Origin: Chloroflexota bacterium
Lineage (GTDB): Bacteria > Chloroflexota > Limnocylindria > Limnocylindrales > CSP1-4
Direction of reading: 5' to 3'
Assembly: GCA_021786915.1 (NCBI GenBank)
Contig: JAJYMP010000780.1
Location: forward strand, 1 to 12,309
DNA: 12,309 nt
Below, one piece after another: positions 1 to 5,692 of the stretch. The translations under genes and the position numbers were made by a program. Within the stretch, counting starts at the first letter, position 1; the number at the start of each line of letters is the position of its first letter. The notes beneath the pieces were generated by a model. That model saw nothing but the letters and a program-made list of their open reading frames with translations, had not been told where the DNA came from and made no database searches.

Positions 1-1
1 G

Positions 2-883
2 GTGATCGACGCTGCGCGCGAGCTCTCCTGGGCCGGCATCCTCGACGGCGAGGTCCTCGCCTGGAAGGGCGGTGTGGTCCTGCCGTTCCTCCAGCTCCAG
101 GCGCGCCTGGGACGCAAGTCGCCGTCGGCCAAGATCCGCGCCGAGGTCCCGGTGATCTTCGTGGCCTGGGACGCGCTCGCGCTTGACGAGGGCGGGGACG
201 GCGTCGTGCGGCCCCTGCTCGACGTGCCGCTCACCGAGCGGCGCGCACGGCTGGAGCGGCTGGCGCTCCCGCTGGCGGCCGACGGCGGGGGCTTCGCGCT
301 GAGCCACCTCGCCAGCGTGGCGTCCGTGGACGAGCTGGAGACCGCGTTCGCCGCCGCCCGCGCGAGGCGCAACGAGGGGCTGATGGTCAAGGACCCGGCC
401 AGCGCCTACACGCCCGGCAGACGAGGGCTCGGCTGGCTGAAGATGAAGAAGGCGTTGGCGACGCTCGACTGCGTGGTGGTGGGCGTCGAGGCGGGCCACG
501 GCAAGCGGCACGGCGTGCTCTCGGACTACACGTTCGCCGTCCGCGACGCGGCGAGCGGCGACCTCGTCACCATCGGCAAGGCGTACAGCGGCCTGACCGA
601 TGCCGAGATCGCGGAGATGACCCGCTGGTTCGAGGCGCACACGATCTCCGTGCACGGCCGGTTCCGCCTCGTCGAGCCGATGGTCGTGGTCGAGGTCGCG
701 TTCGACGTGATCATGCGCAGCACGCGCCACCGGTCCGGCTACGCGCTCCGCTTCCCGCGGATCGCCCGCCTCCGGCTCGACAAGCCGGCCGACGAGGTCG
801 ACACGACAGCGACCGTGGCTGTGCTGTACGAGGGGCTCCAGCACGGCGCCGAGCACCTCGTGACGGCCTCTGCGCGCTGCTGA
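2..883 (+). CDS. ATP-dependent DNA ligase, C-terminal part (cut by left edge)
   Basis: This is the C-terminal 293 residues of an ATP-dependent DNA ligase, which seals nicks in duplex DNA through an enzyme-AMP intermediate. Nucleotidyltransferase motifs appear in order: III at residues 15-21 (DGEVLAW), IIIa around 52-58 (IFVAWDA), IV at 125-131 (EGLMVKD) and V at 145-150 (WLKMKK). An OB-fold domain follows and ends with motif VI at about 250-261 (RFPRIARLRLDK). Motif I, with the adenylated lysine (KxDG), is absent because it lies upstream of the window. The GTG at position 2 is therefore not a credible start; the frame is simply open to the edge. Bacterial ligases of this type usually have roughly 500 residues, so close to half is missing. 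The main replicative ligase in bacteria is normally NAD-dependent, so this is probably an accessory repair ligase. No Ku or polymerase partner is visible. The family call is firm; the subfamily is not resolved. Confidence 0.93.
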   Translation: MIDAARELSWAGILDGEVLAWKGGVVLPFLQLQARLGRKSPSAKIRAEVPVIFVAWDALALDEGGDGVVRPLLDVPLTERRARLERLALPLAADGGGFALSHLASVASVDELETAFAAARARRNEGLMVKDPASAYTPGRRGLGWLKMKKALATLDCVVVGVEAGHGKRHGVLSDYTFAVRDAASGDLVTIGKAYSGLTDAEIAEMTRWFEAHTISVHGRFRLVEPMVVVEVAFDVIMRSTRHRSGYALRFPRIARLRLDKPADEVDTTATVAVLYEGLQHGAEHLVTASARC

Positions 884-1028
884 CCCCGGCATGGGATCGG
901 GCCACGGCGGCCCCTCCACCGGAGCCCCATGGCCCGCCACCGCATGCCGGCGGATATGGCGCAGGGTTCGCGAGCCTCGTACTCTGTGCGCACGCGTCCC
1001 CGCTCCAGACGCGACCGGGGAGTAGGCC
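884..1028. other. Intergenic region between ligase and the next gene, with weak hairpins and a possible promoter
   Basis: A short hairpin sits 15 bases past the ligase stop: GGGCC (899-903), loop 904-908, GGCCC (909-913). It has no T-run and could be a weak terminator. An 8-base inverted repeat, CCGGCATG at 886-893 and CATGCCGG at 943-950, encloses it, but such a repeat is not surprising at this GC content. TACTCT at 980-985 fits a loose TANNNT -10 and would give a leader of about 37 bases for the gene at 1029. No convincing -35 is visible. Confidence 0.3.
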
Positions 1029-1598
1029 ATGTTCGCAGCGTTCTCGGATCTCGGCCGAGTTGACCTGACCCTGTACACCGACGCGCTCATCGTCCGCGGC
1101 GGCGTCCGCACCCGCCAGCATCGGGTGAGCGACATCCTCAACCTGTCGGAGGCGCCCTACCTCGTGCTCGAGGACGTCACGGTGACCGAGCTCGACGGCC
1201 GCAGCGAGCCGATCACAGCCGACATCGCCCAGGTCAACCTCGACGCGGTGATGTTCGCCGTGGCGGACACGCCCGTGGCGCCCACGCCCGAGCTCCGCGC
1301 CCCGAAGATGCAGCGCGAGGCGATCATCTCGGTGCCGCCGTTCCGGGTCACCGGCACGCTCCACCTGCTCGCTGGCGCGGCGAACCTGCGCGAGGCGCTG
1401 ACCGACCTGACGGGACGGTTCCTGCCCGTGACCGACGCCGAGTTCCAGGCGAGGGCGCTGGGCCTGGGCCCGCAGCCCGCACTGATGATCGCGGTCAACC
1501 ACCAGCGCGCGCAGATCCTCGCCCGGTACTCGCAGCCCGGGGATCGGCCGGGCGAGAGCGGCCAGGTCGCTGCGGACCCCTGGGAGGGCACGCGCTGA
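1029..1598 (+). CDS. Small protein with two similar halves (possibly DUF6812-like)
   Basis: This encodes 189 residues with no signal peptide, membrane segment or metal-binding motif. It appears to be a tandem duplication. Residues about 14-79 run from a beta segment (LYTDALIVRGGV) through an SDILN turn to a strand ending in VMFAVAD. Residues about 100-171 repeat the pattern (ISVPPFRVTGTLHL, then NLREALTDL, then LMIAVNHQRAQILA). The layout recalls small bacterial domains grouped as DUF6812, but that assignment is from memory and tentative; no function is known to me. The ATG at 1029 is favoured by GGGGAG at 1017-1022, six bases upstream. The last ~18 residues (from QPGDRPGESG) look disordered. 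The gene faces the rhodanese-like gene, and a hairpin follows its stop by three bases. Confidence 0.75.
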   Translation: MFAAFSDLGRVDLTLYTDALIVRGGVRTRQHRVSDILNLSEAPYLVLEDVTVTELDGRSEPITADIAQVNLDAVMFAVADTPVAPTPELRAPKMQREAIISVPPFRVTGTLHLLAGAANLREALTDLTGRFLPVTDAEFQARALGLGPQPALMIAVNHQRAQILARYSQPGDRPGESGQVAADPWEGTR

Positions 1599-1601
1599 GT
1601 C

Positions 1602-1620
1602 GGCCGCTCCGCCAGCGGCC
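1602..1620. terminator. Hairpin between convergent genes, likely bidirectional terminator
   Basis: A perfect 7-bp stem, GGCCGCT (1602-1608) with AGCGGCC (1614-1620), closes a five-base loop. It begins three bases after the TGA ending at 1598 and lies between two convergent genes. There is no T-run on either strand, so it is a terminator-like hairpin rather than a textbook intrinsic terminator. A second weaker pairing, GGCGG (1631-1635) with CCGCC (1645-1649), lies nearer the rhodanese stop and could act on the minus-strand transcript. Confidence 0.5.
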
Positions 1621-1668
1621 CGAGCGCGGCGGCGGGGCATCGCTCCGCCCTGACGCCCGGCTTCCTCC

Positions 1669-2511
1669 TCAGCGCCCCAGCAGCAGGTCGAAGCGCTCGC
1701 CCCACTCGGACCAGCCGCCGTCGTAGACCGCCACGTCTTCGTGGCCCAGGAGGGTGAGCACGAAGGCGAGGCGCGTGGCAGCGACCCCCGCGGCGTCGTA
1801 GCAGACGAGACGGCGGTTCTTGGTGACGTTGGCCTTGAGCAGCAGGGCCCGCAGCTCGTCGGGGTCCCGCAGCAGCTGCGAACCGGGCCGGTTCAGGGCA
1901 GCGGCGGGCACGTTGATCGCACCCGGGATGTGGCCCAGGCGGGTGGCCTCGCCCTCGAGCCCGCGGAACTCAGCCGGGCCGCGCGCGTCGAGCAGCTGCA
2001 CCTCGGGTGAGCCGAGCAGGTTGCGGACGTCGCCGATGGTCAGCCGCAGCCGGACCTGTGCGCGGGGCGTGAAGGTGGCGCGCGGCGGCTCGGGGATGCC
2101 GTTCACCACCTGGTGCCCGCCCGCCGTCCAGGCCGGCCATCCGCCGTCGAGGACCCGGGCCGCCTCGTAGCCGTAGGCGCGCAGGCTCCACCACACCCGC
2201 GAGGCGTAGTAGCCCTGCGTGTCGTCGTAGATCACGGCCGACGTGCCGTCGCCGATCCCAGCGCGCGACATGGCCGCCGCGATCTTGTCCGGCGCCGCCA
2301 GCTGGAACGCGCTGCCGCCGTCGGTCACCTGCGTCACGGCCTCGCGCCAGTCGAGGTGGACCGCGGAGGGGACGTGCCCCGTGCCGTAGAGCGTGGCCGC
2401 GGTGCCGTCGATCCGCCAGCGGACGTCGAGCACGCGGAGGTCGGGCCGATCGAGGTTCTCTGCCAGCCACTCGGGCGTGGCGAGGAGCTCCGGGCGGGCG
2501 AAGCCGGACAC
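1669..2511 (-). CDS. Tandem-rhodanese sulfurtransferase-like protein lacking the catalytic Cys
   Basis: The 280-residue protein has the two-rhodanese layout of thiosulfate and 3-mercaptopyruvate sulfurtransferases, which carry sulfane sulfur on a Cys in the second domain. Domain 1 (about 9-130) has the usual inactive loop (VIYDDTQGYYASR) and RVLDGGWPAW. Domain 2 (about 158-275) has LLDARGPAEF, GHIPGAINVP and VAVYDGGWSEW. The active-site loop reads CYDAAGVAATR at 237-247. Against the usual YCGxGVxA pattern, Asp239 replaces the nucleophile. Cys237, two positions earlier, is the only Cys in the protein. The codon at 1795-1797 reads GTC on the plus strand, so GAC in the gene. Activity is therefore doubtful unless Cys237 substitutes. 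I chose GTG at 2511 because GGAGG (2521-2517) lies five bases upstream and the predicted transcript starts near 2554. ATG codons at 2565 and 2556 are alternatives. The gene is divergent from a class-V aminotransferase. Confidence 0.88.
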   Translation of the reverse strand: MSGFARPELLATPEWLAENLDRPDLRVLDVRWRIDGTAATLYGTGHVPSAVHLDWREAVTQVTDGGSAFQLAAPDKIAAAMSRAGIGDGTSAVIYDDTQGYYASRVWWSLRAYGYEAARVLDGGWPAWTAGGHQVVNGIPEPPRATFTPRAQVRLRLTIGDVRNLLGSPEVQLLDARGPAEFRGLEGEATRLGHIPGAINVPAAALNRPGSQLLRDPDELRALLLKANVTKNRRLVCYDAAGVAATRLAFVLTLLGHEDVAVYDGGWSEWGERFDLLLGR

Positions 2512-2559
2512 GCGCACCTCCAGCGGTGACGGGGCGCCGGCCCAGCGCAGGCGCATCGA

Positions 2560-2565
2560 TATCAT
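2560..2565 (+). promoter_or_regulatory. Predicted -10 element (TATCAT) for the aminotransferase gene, leaderless geometry
   Basis: TATCAT matches TATAAT at five of six positions. It ends six bases before the GTG at 2572, so the predicted transcript begins at or next to the start codon. No Shine-Dalgarno sequence precedes that GTG, which agrees with a leaderless mRNA. No clear -35 is seen. Confidence 0.5.
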
Positions 2566-2566
2566 A
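2561..2566 (-). promoter_or_regulatory. Predicted -10 element (TATGAT) for the rhodanese-like gene
   Basis: TATGAT on the minus strand matches the -10 consensus at five of six positions in otherwise GC-rich DNA. It would start transcription near 2554, giving a leader of about 40 bases that contains the GGAGG before GTG 2511. It overlaps the plus-strand -10 by five bases. No clear -35 is seen. Confidence 0.5.
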
Positions 2567-2571
2567 CGGGC

Positions 2572-3819
2572 GTGCTGTCCCCCTTCATGCCGGACCCCGA
2601 GCGGGTTGCGGCCGTCCGCGAGCTCCTGCCCGCCACGCGAGCCGGGATCTACCTCAACGCCGGCACCTGCGGCCCCATCCCCGCCGAGTCGCAGCGCGCC
2701 ATGGACGAGCAGGCGGCCCTCGAGCTGACGACCGGGCGCGCCCTCGCGGAGCAGTGGCACGACGCGTCCGCCCGGATGGACGAGGCGCGGGCAGCCGTCG
2801 CGGCCGTGATGGTCGCGGACCCCGCAGATGTCGCCCTCACGCACTCGACCTCGGACGGGCTCAACCTGATCGTCTCGTCGCTGTCCTGGCAGCCCGGCGA
2901 CCGCGTGCTCACCACGGGCCACGAGCACCCCGGCGGCCTCGGGCCGCTGCTCGCGCTCCGGGCACGACTCGGGGTGGAGGTGGAGCGGGTGGACGTGGGC
3001 GACGGCGGCGATCCCGACCGCGTCGTGGCCGCCTTCGAGGCCGCGCTCGCCCGGCCGGCCCGGGCGATCATGGTGAGCCACGCGCTGTGGACCACGGGGG
3101 CCGTGCTGCCCGTCCGCCGCCTGGGGGCGCTCGCGCGGGCCGCAGGAGCGGTGGCGGTGGTGGACGGCGCCCAGGCCGCGGGCGCGATCCCTGTGGTCCT
3201 CGACGAGCTGGGCGTGGACGCCTACGCGATCCCCGCCCAGAAGTGGCTGCTCGGCCCGGAGGGCATGGGCGCCCTGTGGGTCCGCCGGGGGCTGGCCGAC
3301 GCCACGGTCCCGGCCCTCGCCGGCTACCTCTCCTATCGCGAGTTCTCGTTCGAGGCGCCGGTGCTCCAGCCGGGCGCCCGCCGCTTCGAGGCGACCGGCT
3401 TCCACCGCCCCTCGGTGGTGGGCTTCGCCCGCAGCCTCGGCTGGCTCTCGATGTACGTCGGGGTGCCCTGGGCGCAGGAGCGGGCGGTCCGTCTCGCGGG
3501 CGCGATGGCGGACCGTCTGGCCGCGATCCCAGGCGTGAGCCTCGTGACGCCGCGGCCCGTCGCCGGCACGCTGGTCGCGTTCCGGATCGCGGGCTGGACC
3601 GCGGCCGAGGCCCTCGCGGAGGTGGCGCCGCGGGCCATGGCGATCCTCCGCGACCTGCCCGCGATCGACGCGCTCCGTCTCTCGATCGGCTTCTGGACCA
3701 CCGAGGCGGAGCTCGACCGGGTGGCCGAGGTGGTCGAGCAGGTGGCGCGCCACGCGCCGGGAACCCTGCCGACGCGGCGGCTGACCGTCCTGGGCAGCGA
3801 TGGCCAGCCACTCGCCTGA
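2572..3819 (+). CDS. Class-V PLP-dependent aminotransferase (cysteine desulfurase / isopenicillin N epimerase superfamily)
   Basis: This is a 415-residue fold-type I PLP enzyme, a usual length for the family. The N-terminal YLNAGTCGPIP (27-37) and HSTSDGLNLI (91-100) match the substrate-side and phosphate-binding segments. Asp198 in VVDGAQAAG (196-204) should bind the pyridine nitrogen. Lys224 in PAQKWLLGPEGMG (221-233) should form the Schiff base. The mobile active-site Cys loop of true NifS/IscS/SufS desulfurases is absent: the only Cys seen in the catalytic core is Cys33. A cysteine-desulfurase role is therefore unlikely without another mechanism. EgtE-like C-S lyases and isopenicillin-N-epimerase-like proteins are closer in type. 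The substrate cannot be told. GTG at 2572 is chosen for its placement six bases after TATCAT; ATG at 2587 is the alternative. The divergent partner is a rhodanese-like protein, which hints at sulfur chemistry. The gene overlaps the next by 20 bases. Confidence 0.88.
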   Translation: MLSPFMPDPERVAAVRELLPATRAGIYLNAGTCGPIPAESQRAMDEQAALELTTGRALAEQWHDASARMDEARAAVAAVMVADPADVALTHSTSDGLNLIVSSLSWQPGDRVLTTGHEHPGGLGPLLALRARLGVEVERVDVGDGGDPDRVVAAFEAALARPARAIMVSHALWTTGAVLPVRRLGALARAAGAVAVVDGAQAAGAIPVVLDELGVDAYAIPAQKWLLGPEGMGALWVRRGLADATVPALAGYLSYREFSFEAPVLQPGARRFEATGFHRPSVVGFARSLGWLSMYVGVPWAQERAVRLAGAMADRLAAIPGVSLVTPRPVAGTLVAFRIAGWTAAEALAEVAPRAMAILRDLPAIDALRLSIGFWTTEAELDRVAEVVEQVARHAPGTLPTRRLTVLGSDGQPLA

Positions 3820-4225
3820 GCGCCTGCGCCCGGCCGAACCCCGGCGGCGCGGCTTCTTCGAGGTGCGGTGGCGCCAATTCCGCAAGGCGCCGCGGCCCGT
3901 TGTCCGGGCGGTGGCCAGCAGCCTCGTCATCGCAGTCGTGCTGGGCGTGGGGTTCGAGGCCTACGACATCGCCCTCGACAGCGGTGCCCACCTGCCGGGC
4001 GGGGACCTGCGCATCGGGTTCCTGGCCCTGTACGTGGTGCTCGTGCTCGCGGTTGGCTCGTTCGTGACATGGCTGATCGTCCCGCTGCCGTCTGGAGCGG
4101 CGCGCACACGCACCACAAGAACGGGCTGGAGCGCGATGCTCGGCTTGTTCGCGGCCGTCCCGATCGCCTACCTTGTCCTCGTTCTGCTCCATGAGATCCT
4201 GAAGCCGATCCTCACCCACCTGTAA
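3800..4225 (+). CDS. Small three-helix membrane protein, unknown function
   Basis: This encodes 141 residues. A basic, Arg/Pro-rich N-terminus (1-36) is followed by hydrophobic segments at about 34-54, 72-95 and 111-133. The loop between the first two is acidic and short, and the loop between the second and third carries Arg/Thr (ARTRTTRTG). By the positive-inside rule the N-terminus and the loop at 97-110 should be cytoplasmic. The ATG at 3800 lies inside the end of the aminotransferase gene and has no strong ribosome site of its own. Translation is probably coupled and the two genes probably form an operon. I do not recognise the family, and a functional link to the aminotransferase is only suggested by the overlap. 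Confidence 0.72.
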   Translation: MASHSPERLRPAEPRRRGFFEVRWRQFRKAPRPVVRAVASSLVIAVVLGVGFEAYDIALDSGAHLPGGDLRIGFLALYVVLVLAVGSFVTWLIVPLPSGAARTRTTRTGWSAMLGLFAAVPIAYLVLVLLHEILKPILTHL

Positions 4226-4253
4226 GGGGGGATGCAGGCCGGTCCGGTCTCGT

Positions 4254-4259
4254 TATCAT
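4254..4259 (+). promoter_or_regulatory. Predicted -10 element (TATCAT) upstream of the 4307 gene
   Basis: TATCAT, the same hexamer as at 2560, stands in GC-rich DNA just past the membrane-protein stop. It predicts a transcript start near 4266. That start lies after the ATG at 4232 and before the GTG at 4307, which favours the later start. No clear -35 is seen. The transcript would probably run into the tRNA gene. Confidence 0.42.
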
Positions 4260-4306
4260 CCACAGGTGGCGCTGGCCGCCAGCCAGCCGACGTAGAGGGT
4301 TCATCC

Positions 4307-4651
4307 GTGGACGTCGCCGACCGCGGGGTCGTGTCGTTGCCCAAGCTCGTGGGTGGGCCGCGGTACGCCCGCCCGCCGAAGGTCGGCGTGGCGCAGACGC
4401 CGCGGCCGCCCGACCCCGACGAGCTGCCGCTGGTGAGCGAGCGCACACCCGAGGACCACGCCCTGGCGCAGGAGCTCGGCATCGAGCCGTCGCCCCCGAG
4501 CCCGCCGGCCGCCAACGAGGGAGCGGGCCGCGCCCTGCACCCCAGTGGCAGCTGGACGGCGGCCGGTGGCACCATAGGCGCGGAAGCGCGCTCTCGGCAC
4601 CGCGGCCTCTCGCTGTTCCGGGGCCGCAACGGCCGTTCCGGCGCCGGCTGA
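4307..4651 (+). CDS. Hypothetical small protein, Pro-rich and probably disordered
   Basis: With the GTG start the product has 114 residues. It has no signal peptide, membrane segment or recognisable catalytic motif. The best-ordered part is the N-terminal third (VVSLPKLVGGPRYARPP). It is followed by a proline-rich acidic stretch (PRPPDPDELPLVSERTPEDH) and a Gly/Ser/Arg-rich tail ending RGRNGRSGAG. The GTG at 4307 is chosen because GAGGG (4295-4299) lies seven bases upstream and because the predicted promoter at 4254-4259 lies downstream of the alternative ATG at 4232. That earlier start would add 25 low-complexity residues and has only a G-run directly abutting it. I do not recognise the protein. 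It could be a lineage-specific gene or, less likely, a chance reading frame in high-GC DNA. Confidence 0.5.
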   Translation: MDVADRGVVSLPKLVGGPRYARPPKVGVAQTPRPPDPDELPLVSERTPEDHALAQELGIEPSPPSPPAANEGAGRALHPSGSWTAAGGTIGAEARSRHRGLSLFRGRNGRSGAG

Positions 4652-4684
4652 CCGTCCGTCGGCACCGGCCCGGCCGAATCCCCC

Positions 4685-4761
4685 GGGGGAGTAGCTCAAT
4701 TGGTTAGAGCGGCGGGCTTATATCCCGCTGGTTCCAGGTTCGAGTCCTGGCTCCCCTACCA
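4685..4761 (+). tRNA. tRNA-Ile with anticodon UAU (reads AUA)
   Basis: A full cloverleaf can be drawn. The acceptor stem is 4685-4691 with 4751-4757, with a G-U first pair. The D stem GCTC (4694-4697) pairs with GAGC (4707-4710) around a nine-base loop. The anticodon stem GCGGG (4712-4716) pairs with CCCGC (4724-4728). The anticodon loop is CTTATAT, which puts T, A, T at positions 34-36 (4719-4721) after the invariant U33 and before A37. The T stem CCAGG (4734-4738) pairs with CCTGG (4746-4750) around TTCGAGT. The discriminator is A (4758), as in isoleucine tRNAs, and CCA is encoded (4759-4761). Most bacteria read AUA with a CAU anticodon modified to lysidine by TilS, so a genomic UAU anticodon is unusual. 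Confidence 0.93.
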
Positions 4762-4860
4762 CCTTCGCCGCCTTCGCCGCGGTCACCGCCTTCGCCGCCG
4801 GTTCCCGCCTGCCGCGTCGTCTCGGGCGGCTCGGCCTCGTCTCCCGGCTCGGCGTCCGCG
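4762..4860. repeat. 9-base and 16-18-base imperfect direct repeats downstream of the tRNA
   Basis: Directly after the tRNA CCA end the unit CCTTCGCCG occurs at 4762-4770, 4771-4779 and 4789-4797, with a diverged copy at 4780-4788. A second imperfect pair follows, beginning CGTCTC and ending GGCTCGGC (4818-4835 and 4838-4853). The stretch holds no credible gene. It separates the tRNA from the convergent membrane-protein gene. No T-run or strong terminator hairpin is visible. Confidence 0.6.
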
Positions 4861-5628
4861 TCAGCGGCTGGTGCCGGAGGCCGCGATCTCGCGGACCAGC
4901 TGCTCCACGCGTTCGCGTCGCGAGGAGCTCAGGCCGCGCTGGGGCGGGAGGGCGCCCATCCAGGACGCCAGGTCGCTCGGCCGGACCACCGCGCAGTTCG
5001 CCGTCCGCTCGACGCGGGGATCGTTGGTCACCACCACCGCGTAGACCTTGACGAGGAAGTCGCGGTCGTCGCCCGCCAACCAGCCGCGAACGCGCTCGGC
5101 GTCCCGTGCGGTCCGGTCCATCGGCCCCTCGACCGGGATCCAGCGCCCGCGCTCGTCGCGGATCTCCCAGCGAGGACCGACATTGCGGCTGATCGACGCC
5201 GGGGGCACCTCGCCGACCACCACGATCCCGAACGAGCCGAGCACGAGCTCGTGGACGCGGCGCCCGCCCGGCAGGCGCAGGTCCGTCGCGGCCAGGGCAT
5301 CAGGGCCGAGCGCATCCCGGACAGCGGGGCTGAGGGGCCGCGGCCGCAGTGCGGCGGCCGCCTCGAACGCCTCGACCAGCCGTGTCACCCCGATGAGCAG
5401 CAGGCTCGCCGGGACGATCAGCACCGCCGTCCAGACGAGGACATTGACGATCACCTGGGCGTCGGAGGGCCGGCCCTCGGGGATGAGCGACCCGACGAAC
5501 GGCGTGCCCACGAACAACCACGCCAGCGATGCGGCCGCGGCGACCAGGAGGGTGGCGACGACGGCGGACCGGGCGACGGCGAGTCGCTGGACGATCGTCA
5601 CGGGGGGAGCTGCTGCGATCACCTGCAT
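4861..5628 (-). CDS. Two-helix membrane protein with a degenerate NERD-like domain
   Basis: This encodes 255 residues. Two hydrophobic helices (about 20-46 and 58-82) are followed by a soluble domain of about 170 residues, probably cytoplasmic. Residues about 120-228 resemble the nuclease-related (NERD) layout. RVHELVLGSFGIVVVGEV stands where NERD proteins have a strand with Asp followed by a strand with ExK. Further on come a Trp-containing strand (GPRWEI), a helix like the QA helix (RTARDAERVRGWL), a hydrophobic strand (KVYAVVVT) and a closing LASWMGAL. The expected catalytic Lys aligns with Pro142 (E140-V-P142) and the Asp with His126/Glu127. If the match is right, the domain is unlikely to be a nuclease. 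Resemblance was judged by eye and is uncertain. The ATG at 5628 has GAGG eight bases upstream. It is divergent from the SH3b membrane protein and convergent with the tRNA. Confidence 0.72.
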   Translation of the reverse strand: MQVIAAAPPVTIVQRLAVARSAVVATLLVAAAASLAWLFVGTPFVGSLIPEGRPSDAQVIVNVLVWTAVLIVPASLLLIGVTRLVEAFEAAAALRPRPLSPAVRDALGPDALAATDLRLPGGRRVHELVLGSFGIVVVGEVPPASISRNVGPRWEIRDERGRWIPVEGPMDRTARDAERVRGWLAGDDRDFLVKVYAVVVTNDPRVERTANCAVVRPSDLASWMGALPPQRGLSSSRRERVEQLVREIAASGTSR

Positions 5629-5692
5629 GACCTGATCCTCGCCGCGGTACGCGCGCCTGCGCGTGGCCGATTCGGCCTAGGTAGGAGGACGC

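Noticed and set aside
886..950. 8-base inverted repeat CCGGCATG/CATGCCGG after the ligase as an operator or terminator
   Set aside because: The 49-base spacer and high GC make a chance match likely, and there is no T-run or second copy.
2566..3930. Long upstream extension of the rhodanese reading frame on the minus strand, antisense to the aminotransferase
   Set aside because: It is Arg/Gly/His-rich with no domain pattern, and the plus strand carries a clear PLP enzyme. Only the part from 2511 down encodes rhodanese domains.
2526..4067. Plus-strand frame of 513 codons overlapping the aminotransferase in another frame
   Set aside because: Extreme Arg/Gly/Pro/Ala composition without motifs is typical of shadow frames in high-GC DNA.
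4232..4306. ATG at 4232 as start of the small protein
   Set aside because: The G-run abuts the ATG with no spacing, and the predicted -10 at 4254-4259 lies downstream. GTG 4307 fits promoter and ribosome site better, though the ATG is not excluded.
4762..4853. CRISPR-like array after the tRNA
   Set aside because: Units are 9 bases and adjacent, with no spacers and no cas genes nearby.
4700..5044. Reading frame starting inside the tRNA
   Set aside because: It begins within the tRNA D-loop, is Arg-rich and overlaps the end of the minus-strand membrane protein.
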